In this document: in pieces, positions 56,601 to 62,734 of the stretch
Numbering within the stretch: the stretch's first letter is position 1
Layout of the letters: the number at the start of each line of letters is the position of its first letter
From: Euborellia annulipes
Lineage: Eukaryota; Arthropoda; Insecta; Dermaptera; Anisolabididae
Reading direction: 5' to 3'
Assembly: GCA_023213315.1 (NCBI GenBank)
Contig: JAKCPI010031621.1
Coordinates: forward strand, 31,335 to 95,334
DNA length: 64,000 nucleotides
Made by a program: the position numbers and the translations under genes
Notes under the pieces: generated by a model
What the model was told of the DNA's origin: nothing
What the model saw: only the letters and a program-made list of their open reading frames with translations
The model's database searches: none

Positions 56601-59600
56601 TCAGTGATCTCTGGGTTTTGCTGGTAATGTGTGTTTGGTTATATTTCGTTGAATTAGATAGTACTGTTAAGTTGCGTAAGCATGGATATGCACGTGATCT
56701 TCGCATAAAAAATGTTTTTTGGTACTTCGGTTATTTATTATAACCGGTATTTTTCTTACATCCATCACTTCCTCCCGAATCAAATGAGCTAACAGTTTTT
56801 TATTATTATTATTGTTTAAGCCATACAGATAACTCCCACTCTTCATTCCAGAGCAGTATATATTATTAGGAGGGTCCACAATATCAATGAAGCTTATTTT
56901 ATTCACCAAGATGTAGTCAGAAATGATTTTGGTTATTTTCCTGTTTAATACTTCACTTCTACTAAAGAGGCTTATTAATTTCACCTTCGAGTGCTTAGAG
57001 ATTTTAACTAAGTGATTTAAGTCATTTACGACAATTTTAGTAATTTTACTTATATTATTAGGAATACTTTCATATCCCCCAATTAAAATTAACATATCAT
57101 TCTTATTGAAGGAACGAGATAGATTGGGCACATCCTCAATCAAGCTGCTAAACGTAGCATTAGGTTTTAATAAACTACATAACGAATATCGATTAGTAGT
57201 CGTATGGAGATTTAGATATTTACTTATTCCCTTGGCTTGATGTGTTCCTAATATTAATACTTTAGATTTGTTGATATAGGGAACATCAGTACTATAGTTT
57301 TTAGTAGGCGAGTCAAGTTGGTTGGTATTATTATCACTTTCATTACTTTCATGACTACCCTCGTCATATTTGTTAACATCAGCTAGCTGATTAACATTGG
57401 ACACACTGGGCTCATGCTGAGGTTCACCAGACAGATTAACATCATTTATAGATATGTTATTAGTATTGTTAGTAATCAACTCCAATTCATTTTCAAGTTT
57501 CTTGACTTTTCCATTTAGTATAAAAATTTGATTGTCTTTTTCTTTTATAAGTTTATTTAACTTGAGAACTTCGTCAATTATGTCATTCCTGTGTTTTGTC
57601 AATTCATTAATCCTACTGATTAAGTCGTCTTCATTATTATCTAAATTTCCCAAAGACAGATCAGTTTGAGCCTCAGAAGAAGTCTGTGTGGGCCTAGTAT
57701 TTTTGTCATTTAGTTTTACATTACTTTCACCAGGACTCCGTGAATTGGTTTTATTTATTTTTGTCGTAACTTTGAGATTATTACCACTGGAGCTTGCAAT
57801 ATTTTTTAATTTACTCATTTGAAGTCTTGTTTTAACATACGGACTATTTGCTTGCTTATTCATTTTATTTTATTTTATCTTACTAATAATCAATGAAATA
57901 TTCAATGAAATAATCTATTGATTCATTTAATCTTATTGCTCCAAAAGCACTCGAGAATTATATGTTAAAGAAGTGGAAAGGATTAATAAATAAAAATAAA
58001 AATAAAAATTCAAATATGCATATATATATATATACATTCACACAAAAGAGATAGCTCTAATAATTCCACTTGGAGGCCAATATTCGCAGAAAAAAAAAAA
58101 AAAAAAAACGAGGAAGAAGAAAAAAAAAAAAAAACACATACGTTCCTCCGCGAATAGCTCCTTGGGTTGCTGAATTTTTCATAAGATGCCTGGACCAACA
58201 GATAGGGTGTCACACGTACTTCAAATTAGTATAAAATCCGTAGCCAAAACTCAAAAAAAACTCCCACTTCTTAGTTATATTACAAGAGCAAACAAAAAAC
58301 ACGTCCAACTTCAACCAACTCTGACTCTTTATTTGATTATGAGTAAAAAAAAGCGTGTATTTAATGCAGATGAGGCTTAAATCATTCGCTCTCTGTCCAT
58401 GGTATGATAATAATAAAATTTGAGGCATTATCATGATTAGGCTACGTACAATTTGTATATGCCCAATATAACTTGGCGAGGATTATATATATTTTTAGAC
58501 ATTAACCTGGCCCTGAAGATGGTCCCATATGTGATCGAAACTTTGGCCCTGGTTTATTAATCAATATAAATAAATAAAAATCTGGTGTGACTGTCGCACA
58601 GCACACAACTTTCTCTTACCTTCGGTAATCGTAAGTTGTGTTCTGTGCTTGTCACACCAGATTTTTTGTGTTGACATATATTTAATTTTCAATAGTACGG
58701 TACATTCAAATTTCAAGATGTAAAATTTTTTTTTTTTTTTTTTATAAAAAAACATTCACACTTTTTTCTCATTCACACTCACAATCACACAAGCATTCAC
58801 ACAGTCTTTTCGGCAACTTAGGCCATTTAAGATTTTAAACGATATCCGTTATTTATAATTATACATATTGGGGTCCAGGCATTCTTATATAAGCCATTTG
58901 GTATCCAAATGCCTTATATAAAATCATCGGACTGCCTGGGGTCCGAACCCGCGACGTTCAGTATATGAGGTTAGCACGCTAACCTTTACACCATGCCCCG
59001 AGGGCAGATGTAAAATTATAAGTATGGGAAAATATTTATATTTTGTTACCATGGCAACCATTTCTCCTATCAGGGGCGTATATAAGGGGGGGGTCGAGGG
59101 GGCCCGGGTCCCCCCCCCTGAAATTTCCCAAACACATATACATATATAGGGATATACAGACATCAGCGCAACAAAAACAAATTTTTCCGCAGGATGGAAA
59201 ACTTTGGTTCCGCAAAAAATTTCGTGTGAAAAAAATTTAGTTTCTTAAAAAAAAATTTTCCACAGAAAAATTTTTGAGTTCAGGCCCCCTCCCCCCCGAA
59301 AAAATTTCTATATACGCCCCTGTCTCCTATCTTTCCTATGAAATACAAGAGTTAAGTGGCTTCAGAAGATTTCAATGGCAAAATGAGAATATACATTTTA
59401 AAAAGCATCTAAAAAATAATTGAGTTATGAATTTAAAAAAAAAAATCGTTGGAGCAAATTTTGAGAAAATCGAAAATAAAAACTAAAAAAGTACATTAGT
59501 GAAATACTAGTACTCTTTGGCCGATTTTGTTTAAAAGCTTATTTTCACGCTCCCGGGGGTATTTAACTTATATATTAAATTTCAGCCGCATAGCTCAATT

Positions 59601-60794
59601 CCTTCATGCTTAAAATTCAACACAGACACACTTAAAAATATGAGAAGAGCATGATGTTCCCTCCACCAAATTTCTATTTGAACTGAGTATTGAACAAATT
59701 ATTGAAAAACAACCGCACACGATCAATATTATTGTCAATATCCCCACCACTTTCGAATATTGATGTTTGAAAATCAAAAAATTTAAATTTTCATCAATAT
59801 GCTTTTTCAATATCAATATCACCCCGCACACGGTCAATAGTATTGACAATATATTTCTATATTGACAATACTATTGATCGTGTGCGGGGGTATAAAGAGG
59901 TCTGAGTGTCTGGTCAAGAAAAACAGATAGAGGGATAATTCGGTACTTTAGGCCCATATACATAAAATTAACACATTTTTTAGTGCCTGATACGAGTTGA
60001 ATGAAAAATTGCGGCACTTAATTAAGAAAGGGCGGGCCCGAGCCATTTCATTAGACGCCTTATATTGCCCTATTAGTCGGGGAGAAATAATCCTAAACCC
60101 CCCATCAAAAATTTCTGGCTACGCCTATGCTTATGAAGCATGTGTTTTAGCAGAGGGGTGGAAATTTCGCTTATTAATCTAGGAAATCAAGAAGTACAAG
60201 AAAAGTTATCTATAAAAATTCTACATTTAACCAACTTTTTTTATATATTAATAGGTTTAAAAAAAAAATGTGGAAAATTTATTATTAAATAATTAATTTT
60301 TATGTGGTAAAATTTAATGACTCACCAATTCTGGTTGCATAAGTTCTTCTAAATAACTGATACACAGTCTTCGATCCCAATCATCTGTGATATGACCTCC
60401 ATACATAATTTCACCAAATAAATAACGAAGATCTTCCCATGGAACTTTCTGATTGGCCTCGAGATAATTAAAGAGTACACTAACACTTATGTTCAAATCA
60501 CCTGGAAATATATATTCCCAATTTGTATTAGAAAGCTTTAGAAGTTTGTTATCAATCAGTTTACTCACCGACGTTAAAGGGATAAATCCGATTCCAGCCT
60601 TGAGGTCCGAATTTCCGTCGTTCTGCAACCACAGCATGGAAATAGCACAGGGAAAACAAAATGGCTTTAAATTCCGCCTCTTTGCCGCACATTTCTAACG
60701 TTTCTTGATTGAAATTGTCAAGAGCCTTATGGAGGTTGGCCATCATTCCAGTTGGGGGTTCATTTGTGATCTTGATTGATGATTCCAGAATACC
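40236..60794 (-). CDS. Axonemal dynein heavy chain, outer-arm DNAH9/11/17 type, C-terminal nine exons
   Basis: Minus-strand join of 60794-60569, 60501-60326, 48809-48731, 48643-48480, 48020-47838, 46666-46493, 44507-44358, 42051-41919 and 40397-40236, about 480 residues. The product is the C-terminal end of a ciliary outer-arm dynein motor (the region after the ATPase ring, including the C-terminal domain), which drives microtubule sliding. Signature blocks in order are [143 protein letters not shown] and [19 protein letters not shown]. These are characteristic of the DNAH9/11/17 subgroup. Motor and stalk exons lie beyond 60.8 kb. One exon (44507-44358) carries a frame-breaking extra base. 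The intron between the second and third exons listed is 11.5 kb and hosts a large nested transposon. Confidence 0.92.
41575..41712 (-). repeat. GCGGATCC-family repeat, short copy
   Basis: Minus strand: AGAGCGGATCCAGAGGAGTTTC, G-run, TAATCTGGTGTGACTGGTCG, CACAGTACACAATTT, TGTACTTGTTTACCAGAATA. Confidence 0.75.
41919..42051 (-). CDS. Dynein heavy chain exon ([15 protein letters not shown])
   Basis: Acceptor TATTCGCAG, donor GTAAGT. With two bases from the previous exon it encodes [20 protein letters not shown] then [20 protein letters not shown] and VINIR. Confidence 0.93.
42780..42880 (+). repeat. 5S-rRNA-like repeat copy, plus strand
   Basis: GTTAAGCAATGCCAAGAGCGG, CTCGGATGGCCCTGAGAAATC and GTCCCCCGGTAGTCATC. 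The first two resemble the 5S box A (GTTAAGCAACGTC) and box C (TGGATGGGTGACC). Confidence 0.5.
44358..44507 (-). CDS. Dynein heavy chain exon with one-base frameshift
   Basis: Acceptor GTTTTAG, donor GTAAGT. Encodes [16 protein letters not shown], then one base too many, then (in the next frame) [20 protein letters not shown] and TKKQKEEFT. The exon is 150 nt, but the phases of both neighbours require 149, so the extra base is inside this exon, within the plus-strand run GAGGAAAAGATT at about 44456-44467. Without the shift the family sequence is intact on both sides. Sequencing or assembly error is the simplest explanation; a recent loss-of-function allele is the alternative. Confidence 0.85.
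44625..44856 (-). mobile_element. tRNA-derived SINE near a dynein exon
   Basis: Full minus-oriented copy with GAGGTTAGCACGCTAATCTC, CATCCGGCTGCCTGG, TATTTTCGGCAACTTAGGCC; 118 bp upstream (in gene direction) of the exon at 44507. Confidence 0.85.
44950..45460 (+). repeat. GCGGATCC-family repeat split by a SINE
   Basis: AGAGCGGATCCAGAGGTGTTTC, G-run, TAATCTGGTGTGACTGGTCG, TGTACTTGTTTGCCAGAATA; then a SINE; then the remainder with GGGGAGGGGTAATTACCCCC near 45431. Confidence 0.8.
45130..45384 (-). mobile_element. tRNA-derived SINE inside GCGGATCC-family repeat
   Basis: CACTCACACTCCACACAC tail, TTTCGGCAACTTAGGCC core, GTATATGAGGTTAGCACGC head; flanks TTTTATATT on both sides are consistent with a duplication. 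Confidence 0.85.
46493..46666 (-). CDS. Dynein heavy chain exon ([17 protein letters not shown])
   Basis: Acceptor TCATTTAG, donor GTTAGA (non-consensus but a valid GT). Encodes [37 protein letters not shown] and [10 protein letters not shown]; 58 codons in phase 0. Confidence 0.92.
46800..46998 (-). mobile_element. tRNA-derived SINE
   Basis: CTTTTCGGCAACTTGGGCC core, GACTGCTTGGGATCCGAACC and GAAGGTTAGCACGCTAACCC head; the long CA-rich tail is shortened. Confidence 0.82.
47050..47260 (+). repeat. Second copy of the GTGGATGGCGACC repeat
   Basis: ACGTGGATGGCGACCTCGAG, GAGCTGGGACAG, CGACGGGCCGGCCTGTTCTA and AATAAGGCGAGGAG match the copy at 27,077-27,346. Confidence 0.6.
47838..48020 (-). CDS. 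Dynein heavy chain exon ([16 protein letters not shown])
   Basis: Acceptor AATTTCAG, donor GTAATT; 61 codons in phase 0. Encodes [38 protein letters not shown] and [10 protein letters not shown]. Short introns (459 and 1171 bp) flank it, in contrast to the transposon-inflated ones. Confidence 0.92.
48480..48643 (-). CDS. Dynein heavy chain exon ([16 protein letters not shown])
   Basis: Acceptor ATTTTCAG, donor GTTTGT. Encodes [20 protein letters not shown] then [20 protein letters not shown] and a variable Gly/Ala-rich tail ending REEK. Confidence 0.93.
48731..48809 (-). CDS. Dynein heavy chain exon ([17 protein letters not shown])
   Basis: Acceptor GTTTAAG, donor G|GTAAAT. The 79-nt exon encodes [19 protein letters not shown] then QGYHAYI. 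It is the first exon after the 11.5-kb intron and its phase joins that of the preceding exon. Confidence 0.9.
49029..49177. mobile_element. Short hAT-like MITE (TATGGGCGTAACTAGGGA)
   Basis: Imperfect terminal inverted repeats (TATGGGCGTAACTAGGGA at the left; TCCCTAGTTACAACCAT at the right), flanked by GACCATCAC at 49020-49028 and 49178-49186. Interior is rich in C runs. Confidence 0.8.
49358..49598. mobile_element. hAT MITE, same family as 59,071, right end missing
   Basis: Left end CAGGGGCGTATATAAGG follows ATGTGAAT (49350-49357); the interior matches the 59,071 copy (TTTTTGAGTTCAG then poly-C and GAAAAAAATTTCT). The expected final ATATACGCCCCTG is absent, yet ATGTGAAT (49599-49606) follows immediately. 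Confidence 0.8.
49607..51354. other. Intron stretch left of the composite transposon
   Basis: AT-rich dynein intron. A Helitron-like 5' end, TCTACTATATATAAAAGGCG followed by GTTTGTCTGTCTGT, is at about 50956. Frames here have AT-rich composition without domains. No gene seen. Confidence 0.5.
51882..52340 (+). repeat. 160-bp tandem repeats, plus-oriented (three copies)
   Basis: The landmark CATGCCAAATTGTGGGG recurs at about 51967, 52129 and 52288. Each unit contains a short open frame, but the 160-bp period is not a multiple of three, so these are not one protein. Confidence 0.9.
52376..53044 (-). repeat. 160-bp tandem repeats, minus-oriented (four copies)
   Basis: The inverse landmark CCCCACAATTTGGCATG recurs with a 160-bp period at about 52466, 52626, 52786 and 52946. 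Same unit as the plus-oriented array, in opposite orientation. Confidence 0.9.
53755..56706 (-). CDS. CR1-like ORF2: endonuclease-reverse transcriptase
   Basis: 983 residues without interruption. An apurinic-type endonuclease domain occupies about 35-260: QNIQG at 41-45, TETW at 66-69, GDFN at 183-186 and DHHP near 248. A reverse transcriptase follows: NYRPIALLS near 548, YTDFSKAFD at 616-624 (catalytic Asp), SGVPQGS at 673-679 and FADD at 704-707. It nicks target DNA and copies the element RNA in place. The start ATG lies inside the end of ORF1 (40-nt overlap, different frame), implying reinitiation or a coupled mechanism. The closest family cannot be fixed by eye; CR1 is favoured because of the ORF1 architecture and the 3' end. 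Confidence 0.93.
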   Translation of the reverse strand: MRRSRAYPCLRNLTVLSNSTKYNQTHITSKTQRSLTCYYQNIQGLNLKLNHLYSICSTLDYDIIAFTETWLNASVLDSELSDNTYNIFRCDRDFVSCRKTRGGGVILMLKREFYAQTVDLKRSQFNFPIDVDVMCVKITVYDMCLYVLLIYIPPSQIISSYELIYDFILAQPFIYNNKFVILGDFNIPNLVLNPRSTIANGFMDFLHVINAEQRNIIRNGLGRVLDLVVTNTQCSVRRSGPLLEVEYDHHPPLSIDLKFFEIKADNKNKQIINLNSSYNFNKANYSELYKLIAEFDWDTLKDFNDVNEACSFMYNTLYSFFDKCVPIGCSFSTQYPPWYTKELVALLKKKNQFRKLHIRFPYNQYYFQGYRASRSILRANVRQAYQSYVHKCETSMRSDPRKFWSYVGGKRRGSAYPRTFIDDDRSLGGPVEVSEAFASYFLSVYSLPSPNPTSSPNSESTNCFDHPVELNYISRENIEKAVTILKSNLSCGPDLIPNLLIKDCAYPLSKALFHIFNLAIHSQTFPEIWKVAKVIPVHKSGDKSNIKNYRPIALLSGFSKLFEKIIHTTIYHQVRQQITPFQHGFMKGRSTVTNLAQFTHSVSTVLESHGQLDCIYTDFSKAFDKIDHGILLRKLESFSFSNSLLSLIKSYLFKRQFFVQFNGHKSSLCMAESGVPQGSTLGPLLFLLFINDIVEVLGCQKLLFADDLKIFYPIVNLKDCHLLQESLGGLWAWCVDNKLDLNLSKCKTMTFSYKLTPIIFDYKLNNVTIARVTEARDLGVIFDSRLTFVSHIDGMCSDAHRMLGFIIRNTRDFSQLHTIIVLYRAYVVSKLEYCAVVWSPIHQVHVNKIERVNRKFSKYLFYKQHGHYPADDSFDYLSLLGEYGLSCLGERREAMHILHLSRLARGNVDDPISLSLINFHTPLRTTRSCDLFYLPHSQNTFFTRSPIYRMCELYNHNYSGVDLFFEPPRVLKDLVPHRPVSLN
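56667..57863 (-). CDS. CR1-like ORF1: coiled coil plus SGNH-hydrolase-like domain
   Basis: 398 residues. Residues 1-75 are basic/polar, about 75-135 form a heptad-like coiled coil ([19 protein letters not shown] onward), 136-195 are Asn/Ser-rich linker, and 200-365 resemble the esterase-like SGNH fold found in CR1 ORF1 proteins (KVLILG, then [12 protein letters not shown], then KLLAHLI). The usual catalytic positions are altered: GTHQAKG instead of GDSxxxG at 206-212, GGYES instead of GxND at 263-267, and no DxxH before the final helix. Probably an RNA-binding scaffold with an inactive fold. Confidence 0.75.
   Translation of the reverse strand: MNKQANSPYVKTRLQMSKLKNIASSSGNNLKVTTKINKTNSRSPGESNVKLNDKNTRPTQTSSEAQTDLSLGNLDNNEDDLISRINELTKHRNDIIDEVLKLNKLIKEKDNQIFILNGKVKKLENELELITNNTNNISINDVNLSGEPQHEPSVSNVNQLADVNKYDEGSHESNESDNNTNQLDSPTKNYSTDVPYINKSKVLILGTHQAKGISKYLNLHTTTNRYSLCSLLKPNATFSSLIEDVPNLSRSFNKNDMLILIGGYESIPNNISKITKIVVNDLNHLVKISKHSKVKLISLFSRSEVLNRKITKIISDYILVNKISFIDIVDPPNNIYCSGMKSGSYLYGLNNNNNKKLLAHLIREEVMDVRKIPVIINNRSTKKHFLCEDHVHIHAYAT
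58729..59005 (-). mobile_element. tRNA-derived SINE (inserted in repeat family A)
   Basis: On the minus strand: tRNA-like head GCCCTCGGGGCATGGTGTAA with A box, B box GGGTTCGGACCCC, the AAGCCATTTGG/CCAAATGGC inverted pair, the TTGCCGAAAAGACTG core and a (GTGTGAATG)-type tail plus A-run. Flanked by AGATGTAAAATT on both sides (target duplication). Confidence 0.85.
59071..59322. mobile_element. hAT MITE, 252 bp, with perfect 8-bp duplication
   Basis: Ends CAGGGGCGTATATA and TATATACGCCCCTG, flanked by TCTCCTAT on both sides (59063-59070 and 59323-59330). Subterminal poly-G/poly-C tracts and internal TTTTCCGCA/TGCGGAAAA-like symmetry. The insertion splits family A sequence exactly at TCTCCTAT, proving the duplication. 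Confidence 0.93.
60326..60501 (-). CDS. Dynein heavy chain exon ([16 protein letters not shown])
   Basis: Acceptor TATTTCCAG, donor GTGAGT. Encodes [18 protein letters not shown], then [20 protein letters not shown] and DDWDRRLC, the most conserved block of the dynein C-terminal region. The right end of the 8.77-kb composite transposon lies 196 bp downstream. Confidence 0.94.
60569..60794 (-). CDS. Dynein heavy chain exon ([14 protein letters not shown])
   Basis: Acceptor CTCTTTAAG at 60796-60795, donor GTGAGT from 60568. 226 nt encode [34 protein letters not shown] and [14 protein letters not shown], leaving one G that completes Gly in the next exon. Confidence 0.93.
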
Positions 60795-60854
60795 CTTAAA
60801 GAGAAAAAAAAATATTAAAATTGATAGAAAAGTTTATTAACAATTATTTTAGAA

Positions 60855-61369
60855 CAATCTTTATATATAATTCGCTAATGTCCGTCCGCGTCTGTCTGTC
60901 TGTCTGTCACGCTCTATTTAGGCAACTTCCCGTTGGAATTTTGAAATTAAATTTTATATGTATAAAGAGGACCTTCGCGGGATTACAGGAAAATTATTTT
61001 CATCCCGAAATTCCTGAAGCTTTTTGAGTTATTAATTCTTAAAATTACGATTTCTCCCATAGGAAATGTATAGAGAAATATGTATGTATTCTTTTCATTT
61101 GTGTATTCCATGAATGTAAACAACAAATCCACAAGCAGGCACTGGATTGGAATCGAATAATAATAATTTTCTTTTCATAATTAAGAAGAAAAAACTAGGG
61201 TCCGCCGCAGGCGGGCCCGAGCCAGCAGAGGGGGGTCCAGGGGGACGAAGCCCCCTTTCTAGATGCAAAGGCGGGCTGCGCGGGTTCTCATAATTAAGAA
61301 AAGGTGAGGGACCGCCGCAGGCGGACCCTAGCCAGCTGGAGAGGGGTCCAGGGGGCGACGCGGCTAGTA
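60855..61369 (+). mobile_element. Non-autonomous Helitron-like element
   Basis: 5' part TCTTTATATATAATTCGC with GTCTGTCTGTCTGTCACGC, and a 3' part ending GGGGGCGACGCGGCTAG followed by T, with a GC-rich duplicated CCGCCGCAGGCGG block (61201 and 61309). CTAG-T and a nearby hairpin fit Helitron 3' ends. Confidence 0.55.
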
Positions 61370-61515
61370 AAATTAAAATCTCGCAAATTTTCTATCGTAA
61401 ACGATATTTTGACTGGCTTATTTACAGTCTTATTCAGTAGTTCCCAACCGTTAGAGCCATATCTCCCCTTAGGGACTAAACGCTATCGCGTCCCCCCCAC
61501 CCCATTAATTATAAA

Positions 61516-62088
61516 GATTTTCATCAAAAAGGTGAACTCGACGGATTTGGACTCTATGACCAACCGTGAGTCCAATGGTGATAATTATTTCGAAACATGC
61601 GGTCCCCCCTAAAACCCCCCTTCAAAATTCGAGAAATGGCAATCAGCTCTGTTAATTAAATATCTAATTTCAGATTTAATTAGTGGGTCAGATTCAGAAT
61701 TAAATTTGATTTTTGGACGCTTATGGGCTACACCGTAGCTCTGTTATTTCAATCGTGACGTGGCATTTTCTCCCTCAATTGCAGGTTATTTGGAAAGCTG
61801 GATGGGCTATCAGAAAGAGCAGAATCTCCTCTAAAGTTTGCGCCCGTAATCATCGCGCTAGGTCATTTGGTTGCGGAGATATTCAAGAAAGAGTTTTATA
61901 ATTTATCTGCTTCGCAATAAAAAAAAAAATTTTCATCAAAAAGGTGAACTCGACGGATTTGGACTCTATGACCAACCGTGAGTCCAATGGTGATAATTAT
62001 TTCGAAACATGCGGTCCCCCCTAAAACCCCCCTTCAAAATTCGAGAAATCGCAATCAGCTCTGTTAATTAAATATCTAATTTCAGATT
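61516..62088. repeat. 155-bp direct repeat pair
   Basis: GATTTTCATCAAAAAGGTGA... to ...AATATCTAATTTCAG occurs at about 61518-61675 and again at about 61928-62086 with about one substitution. The second copy runs into poly-T. A hAT-like tip CAGTAGTTCCCAACCG is at 61436. Confidence 0.85.
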
Positions 62089-62089
62089 T

Positions 62090-62330
62090 TTTTTTTTTTT
62101 TTTTTTTTTTTTATTCCCTTTTTTCGGCTGCAGAGGCTATTAGGGATTTAATTTTACATATATATTATTACATTTATAATATCGATGGCTACCGGGGGAC
62201 GTTCTACACGCTGATTTCGGGGGGTCACCAATCCCAGATTTCGCCGTGCTTGGCATTGCTTAACAGCAACGATTGTGGTGACTGTTGCTCTACTCCGTTG
62301 CCAGGCCCCCCGGCTTTTATGGTGTTTATG
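62090..62330 (-). repeat. 5S-rRNA-like SINE candidate
   Basis: Minus strand: CGTTGCTGTTAAGCAATGCC, GGGATTGGTGACCCCC, AGCGTGTAGAACGTCCCCCG, GTAGCCATCGAT, and a poly(A) (plus-strand T-run 62088-62112). Order resembles the 5S rRNA 3' half including its internal control region. Confidence 0.5.
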
Positions 62331-62573
62331 GGTTTGATTATTTCAAGTCTACTTGGACTGAGGCTTTGAAGACTCAAACCAAGCTTTCGATTTCGACTCC
62401 AGCTCGTTTAGAAATTTATGAACCTATTCAAATATTCCGAAACAAAATTTTTGGCTGTTTTAGATTACTCTTCCTCCTTCTTGTCAAAAACCTCTCTATC
62501 TTCTGCTCCACATCTTTTAAAATAAACTTACCTTTTGTTTAATTCTCTATCGAACTTTTTTTTTTTTACAAAA

Positions 62574-62734
62574 AACATTCACACTTTTTTTTCTCATTCA
62601 CACCTTTCACACACACACACACATTCACACGGTCTTTTCGGCAACTCAGGCCATTTAAGACTTTATACGATAACCGTTGTAATTTCATATATGTATTTGG
62701 GGTTCAGGCATTTCTATTTAAGCCATCTGGTATT
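62574..62734 (-). mobile_element. SINE interrupted at its 3' side
   Basis: CACACACACACACATTCACAC tail, TTTCGGCAACTCAGGCC core, TTTAAGCCATCTGGTAT and then an abrupt switch to TGTGGAGAGC at 62735. Confidence 0.75.

Larger units (their letters stand above)
53622..57990 (-). mobile_element. CR1-like non-LTR retrotransposon, apparently full-length coding
   Basis: Two intact overlapping ORFs read on the minus strand, a short 3' UTR, and a 3' end of TTTA/AATA tandem repeats (53625-53660) instead of poly(A), as in CR1/Jockey-group elements. The 5' end is uncertain, somewhere upstream of 57863. Flanking target duplications were not found. Absence of any stop or frameshift in either ORF suggests a recent insertion. 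Confidence 0.85.
58578..59635 (-). repeat. Repeat family A copy, interrupted by a SINE and a hAT MITE
   Basis: Minus-oriented copy: the terminal hairpin (CTGGTGTGAC...GTCACACCAG) at 58580-58665 and the body (GCTCAATTCCTTCATGC) at about 59595-59615. A SINE (58729-59005) and a MITE (59071-59322) are inserted in it. The 5' part beyond the CACAGACACAC motif is missing. Confidence 0.8.
53460..59890. mobile_element. Inner inverted-repeat element (CCCCCGCACACGATCAATAG)
   Basis: CCCCCGCACACGATCAATAG at 53461 is mirrored by CTATTGATCGTGTGCGGGGG ending at 59890, with TA flanking both ends. The motif CCGCACAC-GATCAATA-TTATTGTCAATA recurs subterminally at about 53564, 59711 and 59823, forming extra hairpins. 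It encloses the CR1-like retrotransposon, a SINE and a MITE, so its own original interior is unclear. Assignment to a superfamily is not possible by eye. Confidence 0.6.
51363..60129. mobile_element. 8.77-kb hAT-like composite element in dynein intron
   Basis: Perfect 14-bp terminal inverted repeats, CATAGGCGTAGCCA at 51363 and TGGCTACGCCTATG ending at 60129, are flanked by a perfect 8-bp direct repeat CTTATGAA (51355-51362 and 60130-60137). An 8-bp duplication and CA...TG ends are typical of hAT transposons. The inner ends carry G-rich/C-rich runs and an ACCCCCCAT motif on both sides. No hAT transposase was recognised; the interior is filled by later insertions (foldback array, second inverted-repeat element, CR1-like retrotransposon, SINE, MITE). 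It was probably a short non-autonomous element that grew by nesting. Confidence 0.85.
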
